Assembly: GCA_030268105.1 (NCBI GenBank)
Contig: BSDZ01000004.1
Span: 2,281,001 to 2,345,000, forward strand
Source of the DNA: Volvox africanus
Lineage: Eukaryota; Chlorophyta; Chlorophyceae; Chlamydomonadales; Volvocaceae
Length of the DNA: 64,000 nucleotides
Direction: 5' to 3'
This document shows, piece by piece, positions 26,152 through 37,800 of this stretch. The notes under the pieces were generated by a model. The model had not been told where the DNA came from. It was given only the letters and a program-made list of their open reading frames with translations, and made no database searches. Positions within the stretch are counted from its first letter, which is position 1, and every line of letters starts with the position of its first letter. The position numbers and the translations under genes were made by a program.

Positions 26152-27014
26152 AGCACCGACCTGCGGTGCAGGAACATCGCGCGGGAAGACGGCTGCTACG
26201 GCGCTGGCATTTCGACTCGGGTCCGAAGGCCCGGGTTAAGGGGCAACGGCTTCGGTTTTGTTCTGCTAGCCGTCGGTTCCTAATGTGGCGGCAGCGTTGG
26301 CTTACGCTTGCTGTGCAGGGCTTACTGGCGAATAGCTGTAGGAAAGGTGTGGACTGCCAGGATATAGCTCTCTGGCTTAACAACTTAGACTTGGTACAGT
26401 TAAGGGCTTTGTGAGCTTTAGCGAAGGGAGCTTTGGCAAGGCGGAATGTGTCGTTGACTGGACGGAGCGTGCGTTTACCTTATCAACTTTCGGCGGAGGA
26501 CCTTATTTTTTCGTGTTTCTGTACGTGGTTGATATGTTAATTTTCGCAACGTTGTAAAGTTACCATCTTATACGTTTCGGGATTTTTGGCCGTACGTTCG
26601 TCCCATCATGGCGGTCAGCTGAATCCATAGGAGTTCATCATGGGCCTGCATGGCGCCGCCGGCGGAAGGGATCTAGGGAATTTGAGGAAATTCTCTACAT
26701 ATAACAGGTAGTGAGCATATTAGACAGTCAAGCTCAGCTTAAGACTGGCTTTAAAACTTCCAGTCGGCCAACGAACTTATTCGGCCACTGCGCGACTCCC
26801 AAAGTCCCGAGTTAGCAGCCGACCCACAGTAACCTTCGTAACTTAATTGTAAATGTCATCACATGCATCCATGGTCACTTGATTGATGCTTTCCCTCCAT
26901 ATCTGCCGCTGGTCTTACTCAAACAAGGGAATAGGCGACCGACACTACTTTCCGCTACCCGACGCACGGGGAGTCTCAGCTTTGGGTTTCTGAATAAAAT
27001 ATATACTCTTCACA
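26152..27014. other. cox2a 3' UTR and intergenic sequence
   Basis: No supported coding exon. The left part is probably the cox2a 3' UTR (candidate TGTAA at 26553); the right part is upstream of the transporter start at 27015. Confidence 0.45.
26553..26557 (+). promoter_or_regulatory. candidate TGTAA polyadenylation signal of cox2a
   Basis: TGTAA about 400 nt after the cox2a stop codon. TGTAA is the usual polyadenylation signal in Chlamydomonas and its relatives. The distance is plausible for a 3' UTR, but the pentamer is short, so this is only a candidate. Confidence 0.4.
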
Positions 27015-30000
27015 ATGCCCCAGCCCAAAAGCTCTCCGTTTGCCGGCTTATCGCACGGCAGCCTTTACTGCGTGGCTTCATTAATTTTAGGAATTGAGCT
27101 TAACATCGTCGGTCCAACAGTTGACAGCTTGGCGGCCCAAGTTGGAGTTACTGAGGCGGCGCTGGGGGGAGGTAAGTTGGTATACATCGTGTGAATTGCG
27201 TCGGCCGCTTCGTCAATAGGTTAAATTGTTGATACAGCGGGACGGAGCAAGCACATGATATAAACTGAAGTTGTGTCTTTTATTTTCCCATTTGTGCCTA
27301 ATTCACTGAGCCTTTCCCTATCACACTGAGACGTAGGTATGCCATCTGCTCGCGAAGGACGACCCCAATGCCCACCCGCCGCTTATGGTTGGTATGGTTC
27401 CCTGTTGATGCAGTTGTGGGCCTAGGTGGCATCGGCCTCCTGCTCGGCGGCCTTCCGGCCGGCTGGTTATTAGACAGACTTCCTGGGCACACAGTCCTGA
27501 CAAGCGCCTTAGTCCTCCAGGTGCGGCGGCAGGGGGGCAACGTAGACATCGTTCGCAGGTGCTAGCAGCTCATTTGCTTAGTGGACAAGGTGGATAAGAA
27601 ATGACAAGGTGCCTCAACAAAATTGCTGCCTTCCCGTACTTTGCCTGCCTTTCCGTGCGCGGTACGGAAATACAGGCAATCCTGTACAATTTGTTCCCGA
27701 AAACCGAGGACCGGGCTGACCACCTCTCCACTCTAGCCTTCCCTCTGTCATCTCTCCATTTGCATTCTATTAAACTTTTTCTGCGCTCTGGTCCTGCCTT
27801 TCCAGAGCTTTGTTTACTAGCATCGGCGGCCCCTAACAGTTGCGCTTCGAAACAACCGTTCCTAGGCGGTGACGTTCCTTCTGCTGCCACATTGCGCCCA
27901 CTTGGCGGTCCTGGCAGCCACCTATTGCGCGGCTGCACTGACCTTCAACGCCATAACCACAGGTGCGGCCTTGCTCCCCTCCGCTACCGCCCTCATGGCT
28001 GCCTCCTGCTGTGTGTTCCTTCTCAGTTGCGTCGCTACCACGATCCTGGGTCCACCATGAGGACCTCACACGCAAACACTTCACTCTCTCAGTTTTGAAT
28101 ACTCTGCGAGCAGATCATTCAGACGTCGTCCCCTTCTCCAGCACGGGAGCGACCTTACCGCCTTGCATGCAGCTTGAGGATTACCTGAAGATGCATCCTT
28201 CATCAGCCCTCCCGCTCTTTGTCAATGGCCGGGGGATCACCGGCATACAAAAACCGTTCTTCTTCACTCCCGAATCGTCCGACGTGCTTGCATTTCGACG
28301 CCACCCTCACCTGTGCCCTCTATCCCGTGGTTGTGTCGCCCCACACGCCAGGGGCCAACGCGCTCATCCTCTGGCGCTACCCCGCCTCGCAAGGGGCCTG
28401 GCTGAACCTCGCCTCTGCACTTTTCGGAGTGGGTTGTTTCCTGGCGCCAGTGCTGGCGGATTTGGCTAGCAGAGCAGCAGCAGGAGGAGGCGGGGGAGGA
28501 GGAGAAGGAGGAGGAGGCGGGCAGGGGCACGACAGCAGCACTGGGGGGGCTGATGGTCATGGTGGTGGAGGTGGGACACCGTTCTCCCTACACGCCGGAT
28601 CCGCGGCGGCTGCTTACTATGCCGTGGCTGCAGGTACGTGGCGTAATGCACTCCAGCGTGCTGTCTGTGCGATGTGAACTTGACTCCCATCAGGCGCTAC
28701 CGGTTGCACCGCGCCGTATTCCGCTTTGCGTATTTGCCCTGCTTGTATGCTCCAGCCTCATTTCGACAGCCGTCACTCATGTGGCCGCGCGGCGGACCTC
28801 CTGTCAGTGTATTTACCAAAGCGTGAACCCGCCACACGTGCAGGTGCTGCGACCTGCGCTATCTGGGCGGCCAGCCTCCCCAGTCCGCAGCGGCCCGAGC
28901 CACACCACCACCACCACCACCAGCAACAACAGCAACAAAATGAGGATGTTGCAGTGGATGGGGGCCGCCAATCAGCGCCCACTCAGCGAGTCAAACCCAA
29001 ACGAGCAGCGGCGGGCGACAACAGCGGCGGCGGCGGCGGCGGCAGTCCCGACGAGGTGCTCAGCTCGCCCTCTTTCGCCACAGTGTTGGACCTCAGGTGA
29101 GTGCTCCCCCCACAGAGCTGCGGGAGGAGGGGTGAGAGATCTGTTTGGATTCCTGATCCCAGATGGGGAGGGGTTTCGGAGCTCGTTCCGTGAGGATGAA
29201 GATCGGGGGTTCCCGGCAGAGGTGGTGGGGCTTACGGAGGGGCAGTGATGCCCCAAATGCATCCGAGATAACTTACGGTACGGCATATACATGCAAACCC
29301 CGATTTGCTTGGGTCAACTGCAAATGGAGTTACGGCGGCGCTGCAGTTCTTCCATGTCCTTGTGCGGCATTATTATTTGGCCGGTGTCGATGCCGTAGTG
29401 GGGTCTGAGCTCGATAGCCTAAGTGAGGGTACCCTGCCAGCCATAGCGTGAAGACGTGTTTTGCCGAAGTGCTGTTTGCTGCGCTTGCATCATACATAAA
29501 CACAAACACATACAAACACATCGCGTTCACACGCCGCCCGTAAATGACTTTCTTTTAGGGCGGGGTGCGCAACACACCTGGGTAAGCAAAGCCTCATCCC
29601 CATCCCATCCCACACACTCAGCACCCACTCGCTACCGAGTTGCACTTTCTCGTTCTCTCAGTTTCCCAGGAAAGCCCCCCCTGGCAACCGTGGTTAACGT
29701 GTTTGTCGTTCACTCCTGGCATGTCATGGTATGCATTAATCCTACGTACCGGTGTACTCGTACAGCGGCCTTGAACCACCGACGGGCACCTATGCGGACG
29801 CCTATGCGGACGCGCTGGAGTCTCTGGCGGCGGCGGCGGAAGGTAGCGCGGCCTGGGGCACCTCCAGTACGACAAGCCCTGACGGCGTGACTGATAGCCC
29901 CATCGTGTCACTGCCGGCGGCAGTCCTTCCGGCCGCCAGCGGCGCCGGCCTTGCTACGCAGGCCCGGTTGATGGGGACGAAATCCAGGACCTCGTTATCG

Positions 30001-32115
30001 GCAACGCTGGTGTGCGACGGCGACTGCAGCAGCAGCAGCAGCAGCGGAGGCATCGGCGGTGGCGGCGGCGGCGGGTCTGTCAGCGGCACCGACGGTGGCT
30101 TTGGCAGCGCGCTGTCTACTTCCCCAACCGCCTGGGACGAGACTGGATCGGGATCTATGGATCAGAGCTACATCCAGGGCGGCGAGGAACCCGGGTTCAG
30201 CGCCGCCACTACTGCTGATGTTGCTACTGCCGCCCCCGCTGCGTTCTCCAGCAACGGCTGCGGCTGCACCAAGGCGGCGGCGCCGCGCAATACCGCATCA
30301 GACATCTTGTCCGCCGCAGCTGCTCAGATTAAGCTGCTCCAGGGGCAGTGCGAGCAGCATCAGCGGTATGGTGCAGAGGGGGCATCCATGACCTCGCCAG
30401 GCGGCTGGTGGCGGCGGGACATGGCCGCGGCGGAAGGCGGAGAAGGTGCCGGGGAGGTCGGGGTCAGCGGCGAACGATTGGCTTCGGCGGCATCAGCCAC
30501 TCCTCCTCCCCCGCTGTCGCCGACAGCTGCCCTCTTCCGCCGTTACCTCCACGAACTCCGAATGGGCTGGCCTGTACTACTGCCGGTCGTACTGCTGCTC
30601 TTTGCCAATATCTCGACGCAGGTACAGCATTCACCACTTGCCGTACGTTGCGTTCAGTACGGATTACGCTACACTGTATACAGGTCTTAGTTAGGCCTTC
30701 TAAGGCAGGATGCCCATCCGGGGTTCTTTTCGTCTTTCATGACCTTTCGAACATCCGTGTTGTGCCTAGCTCACAACACAGCTCACAACAGACAGCGTGC
30801 GCTTTGACTTCGCGAAACGAGGAGGCGGTGATATCGATGCCCTCGCGCTCTCGCAGTGCATATCCCCCGCTGATGCTTCAATATTTGTATCTCTGCTGCC
30901 CGTACCTCCCCTCCATGCATCCTCCACCTGCTCCCTCCGGTCCCTCTTAGTCATATTTCATACAGCAGCAGCGTCTACAGCGGTAACATGTCTCGGACGT
31001 TATGTTGGTCTATCCCCCTCTGCAGGCTTCCATTGGTGCCTGGGTCACCACCTACTGCCAGCGAGCTGCCGGACTGGATGAAGCGACATCTCACGCGGTG
31101 ACGGCTGCGTACTGGGCCGCCTTCACGGGTACCCGCATGGCGGCGGTCGCGGCCGCTCCCTTCCTGCACGCCTCCCGGGTGCTCCTCGTCACCACTCCCT
31201 TCGCAGTGGCGGGAGCGGGCCTGGCGGTAGCGGGGCTGCCCAAGGTGGGGGGCGGGGGCGGGGGCGGGGGCGGGTGGGGGTTCTAGGACACGAGGCGAAC
31301 GGCACTGGGTGGGGAGTGAGAGAGGCGAATGGGGGACAGAGCGCTGCGTGTGAGGTCTATGCAAGTTTGGCGTTTTTTGCAGCGCCCAGTGACAGGGTGA
31401 CAGTTGCTGGGATGGGCCGCGGCGGGGCATTGTCTGTCTGATAGAGGTGTCCGTCGCAGCTGACGATCGGCTGCTGCCGTCAATCCAATCTCTCCAACAC
31501 GAACTCCGACGACTCGTGCAGATCTCCTGGCTCTTTCCTCACGGCCCCGCCACCGCTGAAGCTACAGCAGCTGCTGTTGCCGCGGCCGCCGCCGCCGGCG
31601 GCGGTGGCGGTGGCGGTGCCTTAGCTGTCTATCTGCCGTTGTGGGCGCTGTACACCGCAGTCTGCCTGGTCGGCGTGGGCATCTCTACGGGTTTCGCCAA
31701 CACAATCAGTCTCACAGGTGATCACTTGCAGCTGGACGGCTTCACCAACGGCATTCTGAGCTCGGTCGCCGGCTTGGCCTCCACCCTGTGCCCCGCCGCT
31801 GTGCCCTGGCTGGCGGCACACACGCAGCTGGGGTACGGCGCTCTGATGGCGGTAGCTCTGGCTATGTCGGGTGTGCAGCTGGCAATGGTGGTGGGTGCGC
31901 TGATCGGTGCGAGGTGGGTGGACGAGTGGCAGCGGCTGGAGGCTGAGGAGGAGGAGAGGGGGGAGGGTCAGGCGAGGTGGAGGCGGAAGGCGGTGAGGAA
32001 GAAGCGGGGTGGCGCGGAGGATAGCAGTAGTTCAGGAGAGGCGGGCGTAATGGTGGTCCTGGTGGTTGGCGAGGGGCAGGAAGGGAAGATGCAGGGGGGA
32101 CCCCCGACCGGTTGA
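27015..32115 (+). CDS. major facilitator superfamily transporter, NaGLT1/MFSD4-like
   Basis: Supported exons: 27015-27171, 27414-27520, 27866-27962, about 28207-28633, about 28692-29096, about 29750-30621, 31026-31244, and about 31460-32115. The borders before 28207, between 29096 and 29750, and at 31244/31460 are not resolved. Helix-like segments are SLYCVASLILGIELNIVGPT, then GGIGLLLGGLPAGWLLDRLP with the MFS loop motif, AVTFLLLPHCAHLAVLAATY, WLNLASALFGVGCFLAPVLA, WPVLLPVVLLLFANISTQ, an AAYWAAFTGTRMAAVAAAP segment and two late helices (ALYTAVCLVGVGISTGF; YGALMAVALAMSGVQLAMV). The pattern ANALILW...FGVGCFLAP is typical of NaGLT1/MFSD4-type sugar transporters. The central loop (exons 28-30.5 kb) is very long, with His, Gln, Gly, Ser and Ala runs. 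It is a membrane carrier; the substrate is unknown. A TGTAA lies at 32523. Confidence 0.75.
30026..30045 (+). repeat. (CAG)n tract coding for serine run
   Basis: Six consecutive AGC-type triplets in the transporter loop exon, read as a poly-Ser run followed by a Gly-rich run. It is part of the low-complexity central loop and could vary in length between strains. Confidence 0.75.
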
Positions 32116-34828
32116 AAGCGCAGTGGGAACTGCAAACTCCACAGGGGAGGCGGCAGCAAGGACCTCACGGCGCCGTTGCTGGCCGGGAGCTGAGTAAGTC
32201 CTCAGCAAGTCCGGCGCTGCTTAGCCATATAGCTCTCCCGGCAAGTGGAATAGCTGAGAACAGCTGTGCGCGATGTTCATGTTTGGATGTGTGTTGGTGG
32301 TTTTTGGGGTAAAAGCAGCTGTGGCTTCGAGGGCAGAGGCCGAAGCGTGCGGACGGCGTGAAAGCTCGCAATTTGGTTACGTTGCTCTTTTTAACCTTCC
32401 ATAAGGAGCCTGCCTTTTCTTTTTTCTTTCGGTAAACAAACATTATTCGATTACGCGTTCAGAGGTCTGGCAGCTGCGAAAATAAGTTCCCCTGGCGAAG
32501 AGCCCCTTTTCAGGGAAACGGCTGTAAACGGCTGGGCTGCGCATTACCGGCTGGCGTCCACTTCTTGGAGCTCTGTCACTTTTTTTAACATTCTTTTGTG
32601 CTCTTGGGAACAAGGAACGCAAAAGACAAATAGTGCGATGTGCGAATGGATGTGCGAACCGGATTTGTGAACCTGCTGGGCGAAATTTATCGGGTCGTGC
32701 TCCGCATTGCTGCCCACTCGCCGGGGGAAGAGGAGGGCGGTCTGGGGCTTAACGCGCGTGGCCAGGCGATGTGACGGTGGTGGAGGACTTGGCCCTTCTC
32801 TCTCTCTCTCTCTCCTCTCTCTCTCGCAGCGGAGGGAGAGCAGCGCCGCTGGTACGTGTTGAAGATTTGAGAACCTGCCATTGCGCTCCTTCGATGTACG
32901 AGACGTGCTTTCGATCGTTTTAAAAGGTGCGTTTCTCGCGCGTACGACACGTGATGTGACTATGATGGAGGCAACGCGCACGATACCTGAATTGTTTAAC
33001 GGATTCGGGAGAGCTGGTGTGAGTCCAGAACCCTGAGCCTTGACGAGGGAGGTGCATGGCAGGCGAACATTTGCGCCCCATATGTTCTTTTGTGTCTGGT
33101 TGGACGGCCTGCCATCTCTCCTAATGTGCGTGCATATTGTTGCGGAAGCGCGGCTGCGGAAACCGTGCACTCTAGGTTGGGGATGCTCTTCCACAATCCG
33201 ATCATGTGACCGGGAAAAAGTACCCATAACAACTCCGGCGAGATAGAGCAGAACCGTCTCCGGCGCAGTGGCTGACGCTGCTGCTCTCGGGTATTTCGTC
33301 CGATTCAGAATCCTAATTTACCTTATAATGTGACCTTCCATGGGCGCAACCGGCGTCACGCATTCAGTTCCGTTGCTGAGGACGTCCCCGTGTGGCGCCA
33401 CCCAACCGACCCGGCCCCGGTGATGAGAATTCGTTGCCGCCGTGGTGGTGGGCCGATGATGTCTTCAGCTGTGTGGTGTGTTGCTGGTCAAGGGAGTGGC
33501 ATTTCAGTACGATTGCTGGGTTGCGCATCGTGTGGCTCCTCCATCTCTCTCTAGGGCCGTGTTTTTTCGGACTCGGACACTATTTGGTGAGGATGGAATT
33601 CCGTGTTGTTTGGTTTGGATGTGGGTGGTTTGGAGACATTGCGGTTTTATACATATGATGATTATGTCATCCCAAGGAGTTGCGAGGACATGCGAAACAA
33701 GACGAGGACGACACTCGTCCAGTGCTGGCAGTGTGGCAGCCACCACCGCTGGCTCGCACCGGGACCTACCGATCCACGGCCTTCCACATAAGGGAGCTAG
33801 ACAGCGCGAAGCGCATTTCCGTCAGCCGCCAGCTCCAGCCCGCCCTCCTTTTCTCTATCCTGCTGTTCCTGTTGCTACGTTTCCTGCTCCAGCGCCCCAT
33901 GCGCTCTCTCCGCCGCTGCCGCCACCGCTGCCGCCGCCGTCGCCGTCACCGCTCGCGGAAGCCATGAGGAGCGTGAAAGACACGCTCACCCCATCCTGCG
34001 CTGCCTTTCCCCCACTTTCGTCCAACCGCAGCCTCCTCTCGTCTGCACCCCGTAAATCATAGCGGCATCCGCGTACGGACTCGACATCAAAGAGTGAGAG
34101 AGGAGGAGAGCCCACCGCTTTATAACCTGGCTCTCCGAAAAATGGAAGCACCATTCCCACCGGCAACACGTGAAAGCTGCCAAGCACCGTGGATCTCCCC
34201 CTTGAGCACAGACCCACCCACTTCCCCATATAACCACGGCCACATGCACTGCCGCTATGCCAATGCAGGCTCTATGCACTAAGCGCCTTCATCCCCTATG
34301 AGTTCCATGGCGCATTGCCCCCCGAGAGAGACACACGTCGCTAAAGAGTGACCCCTGTCTCAGCCCTGCCTAGCTCCGAGCCCCTGCTATGTCATGCGCG
34401 TCCGCCTCTTCTCCAAAGCAGCTGAAGCCGCGCCTCCTCCCCCGCACACGATCCGCGCAGACGGGCGGCCCCCCTCCTACGTGAAGATAACCACGAGGCA
34501 CATGTTCCGCTATCTATGCGCACGTCTTGCGAGCGATAAAGCAAAGCAGTTGCCCCCATTAAAGCGCTATGGGACGCCCTCCCTTTTTCACACGCATACA
34601 CACACAGCTATATGGGACTAAGTCCTCAAGTCCGTTCCCTGCATGCTGTGATTCCGAATCCCAGCTTGCATCCATGTCAGTGTGCGCTGGCTTCATTTAT
34701 ATAGCTGCTATGCCCCGATGCAATGGTGACTCAGGCGGCCCGATGGACCCACGGGTCCGCCAACACGGGTCCGTTGGAGGCGGCGCTACCCCGCAACAGT
34801 CGTCCGCTCCGCCGTGTCCTGCCTCGGC
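32116..34828. other. intergenic region with low-complexity tracts
   Basis: About 2.7 kb between the transporter stop codon and the stop codon of the minus-strand gene, so the two genes converge here. It contains a (TC)n tract at about 32797-32826 and several Pro- or Arg-rich frames caused by CCGCC repeats near 33890-33960. No frame shows a domain or splice chain. It presumably holds the 3' UTRs of both neighbours. Confidence 0.45.
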
Positions 34829-37800
34829 CTACCGGGCACGTGCAGGCCGTGCGGGCGGCAGATCGGGTGCGGGCGCCGCATGCTGGGCCTTCACGGACAT
34901 CTGCTTGAACCGCTGGTCCACATCCAGGGGGTCCTGACCGGCATCCACAGCCTGCCGAGAGGGTTAGGAGGTTGGGGGGGGTCGGGGGTGGGGATTGGGG
35001 GGTGTAGTTGCCATCATCATATGCAAAAGGAAAGGGTTAGTAACCTAGGGATTTAGGATGCAATAACAATAGGCAAGTCGAGCAGCTTGAAAAAGACATG
35101 CGGGGATGCGCCCGACCCAAGTTGCGCCGTTTACACCGCCTTTGCGAGTACTTGCACAAAGCTGTCTCCCGCACGACAGCCTTACCAAGCTGTCAGCTAT
35201 GAGTGAGTTTTGCTTCCCCTCCTCCCCCGGGTCTCAACCTCCATGGCGCCCGGAATGCTAATTGGCTCCGAAGCCACGCAGTACATGGACTGATGAACCC
35301 GGGGGGCTTTACCCGAAACCACAGGTACTTGCTGGGGGCCGCGCGACCAGCCCCACCACCCCCTACCACACAGAGTGCCCCTCGCCCTAGGAGCCAGCCC
35401 CAACATCCTCCCGCGTACACACGGACCTTTTTCCGCGCCTTCCGTTCCTCCTCCATCTCGACCACCGAAAAACTCGTTTGGTAATTCCGTTCCTTGGTGC
35501 GGTGGAGGGGTGGGGCGTAACAACAACGAGGCACATCAAAAGTGTGTCGGGGTGCTTATGAGCGAGGGAATGCGCTCAACCCCTTGCATGGTCATGGCGC
35601 CCCAGTCATTTGCTGAGCAGCAACAACAGCAGCCCGGGTTTGAGCAGTACGGCTTCCCCATCTTAGCCCCCATGGTCCTAGTGCGCAAAGAGAGGGGGGC
35701 AGCTCCGTTTCCAGGCCGCTGCCGCCGCAACCCGTCGGGCAAGGCAACCGACGCTGGGGGGAACCTTCCTGCGCGTGACGATATCCGTGATGTGTCCCGA
35801 CAGAGCACCATCACCGCACAGGGGGGCACAAGTCCCCACCTCGGAATGTCAACGCAGTCACTTCGCGCATCGGTTGCCACCACCTCCTCTCCCTCCTCCT
35901 CCACCTCCCCCTCCTGCCTCCCCCTCCTGCCTCCCCCTCCTGCCTCCGCGGTCCTCACCTCGGGATGTAGTTTGAAGAAGGTATCCACTTTGTCGTGTGC
36001 CACCCAAGGGGGCCGCATCACGTAATACACGCAGCCATCCCCTGGAGAGCTGCCCCAGAACTCAACGACCTGAGACGTGTCAAGGTGTTGAGGGAAGAAC
36101 GGAAGGAGGGGTGAGAGAAACAGGCCGCGAAGGGAAGGGGACGGATCACTTAAGTGGGGGAGACTGAAGAAGGACTTGGAGAGCGTGATAACCCGCAGCG
36201 GGTGTCGGGAGTTTCCGACATAAGGAGTCCTCCTTGGTGGCGGGAGGGGGGAGAGGGCGGGAAAGGGGAGAGGGCGGGAGGCGGGACAGGGCGGGAAGGG
36301 AGGCCGAGGGGAAGAAGCGTCCGACGTGTGTCGGGGATCATCACTTGTCGGCCCCCAGCCCCAGCCCCAGCCCCAGCCCCAGCCCCAGCCCCAGCCCCAG
36401 CCCCAGCCCGGCCCTCCAGGGCCATATTGCAGCGCCCGGGGGTTCCAAACCTAGCGAGTCTGTTGCCTATCCTGACGTTCCCGACTGGCCCCCCAGCCCC
36501 ACCTTGGTGAGGCGGTATTCGGTGGCCACACGGTTGGTCCGAATGAATACATTCATGTAAGCCGCCAGTCCGTCCAGTCCGTCCACAGTTTCCTCCTGGA
36601 AGCACACCTGAGACCGCCAGGACACCGCCAGCGGCAGCGGCAGCGGCAGCGGCAGCGGCAGCGAACGGAGGGGGGAGGGGGGACGAATAGTGGTACGGAG
36701 GCAGGGGGGTGCGAGGTGGAGAGGAGAGAAAATGAGTAAAATAACGTGAGATTGAGCTGTGGGCCAAAGGTGAGGGAGTGGGTGGTGGGGAATGAGATAG
36801 GGGAATGGTCTGGGCCTACACCACGTGGCGGTCAGGCCGCGTTCATCTTCCGCCGCCCACTAACCCAGCTCCCTCACCTTGCTTGAAATTTTGCAGCTCC
36901 ATCTACTACGACCCTTCCTTCACTTCCCATATCTGCTGTATCAACACCTAAACACATCCCACTGCGGATGGCCACCGCGGACCGTGGGGTGGCCCCTGCT
37001 CCCTCCCTCCCTCCCTCCCACAGACGCGGCCCCTTCCCCTCCTTCCCTCCTCTCTTCCTCACCACCCAGCAGTCATGCTCATTCTCGAATATGCTGATGT
37101 AGGCGCCTTCCCAGTCCGCCTGTACGACACCGACACCAGGAAAACACATCCACACGCGCGGATTAGCTCCCGGCAGCTCTCCCCAGGACCTCCCTCTCTG
37201 CTCATGATCTTGACAACCTGTGCAGGAAGACATCCGTCCTCTATATCCCTCCCTCCCTCCCTCCCTCCCTCCCTCCCTCCCTCCCTCCCTCCCTCCCTCC
37301 CTCCCTGGTGCGGCCTTCTACGGAGCTCCCGACCGGCCACTTAAACCCCTCCGTGTTCCACTGCGCTCCACTGAGACCCCCGGAAGCGCCCTCCAGTCGT
37401 TCATAACACATCTGCACATGAACCCACGGTGTGTACATTGCAGTATTACCCCATGGCTTCCTATAACTGGGTCTGGCTTTCCTCCCCCCAGTCACCCTCA
37501 GCCCTCGACCCGGTACACATGCCCTTGCAGTCGGAGAGGGCTTGCGCTGATTGTTTCGTTCCCCGCTTCTCCCCAGCCAGCCAGCCAGCCCCGCTCGGCG
37601 CAGCTCACCTCCAGCACCCTCTTGAGGTTCTTCATCATGGCCCAGGCATCCAGTCGCGTGGGAACCTCCGCCGCCACCTTCTGGGTCCCCGGCGGAATGA
37701 AGGGCTGCTGGATGAAGGCGCCCTCGTGGTAGGTCCTGCAGGGCAGCGGATGTCCGTGTGGCAGGGGCGGGAGGGAAGGGAGGGGAGGGAGGAGGAGGAG

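Noticed and set aside
27321..27549. Minus-strand frames overlapping the transporter and other genes (for example 920-1207, 29802-30089, 31283-31483)
   Set aside because: Shadow frames of GC-rich coding or low-complexity sequence, without domains or splice support.
28142..28206. Acceptor at 28141 (CTTCTCCAG) for the fourth transporter exon
   Set aside because: The pyrimidine tract is good, but the required frame meets a stop codon at about 28186, so the true border remains unresolved.
33855..34062. Arg- or Pro-rich frames near 33.9 kb
   Set aside because: They arise from CCGCCG/CGCTGC low-complexity sequence read in several frames on both strands.
36154..36560. Pro/Ala- and Ser/Pro-repeat proteins (pherophorin-like)
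   Set aside because: Both frames are produced by the (CCAGCC)n microsatellite within an intron of the minus-strand gene; there is no signal peptide or conserved domain.
37247..37305. CRISPR-like or telomere-like array
   Set aside because: The repeats are simple tetranucleotides without spacers, and the unit is not a telomeric repeat.
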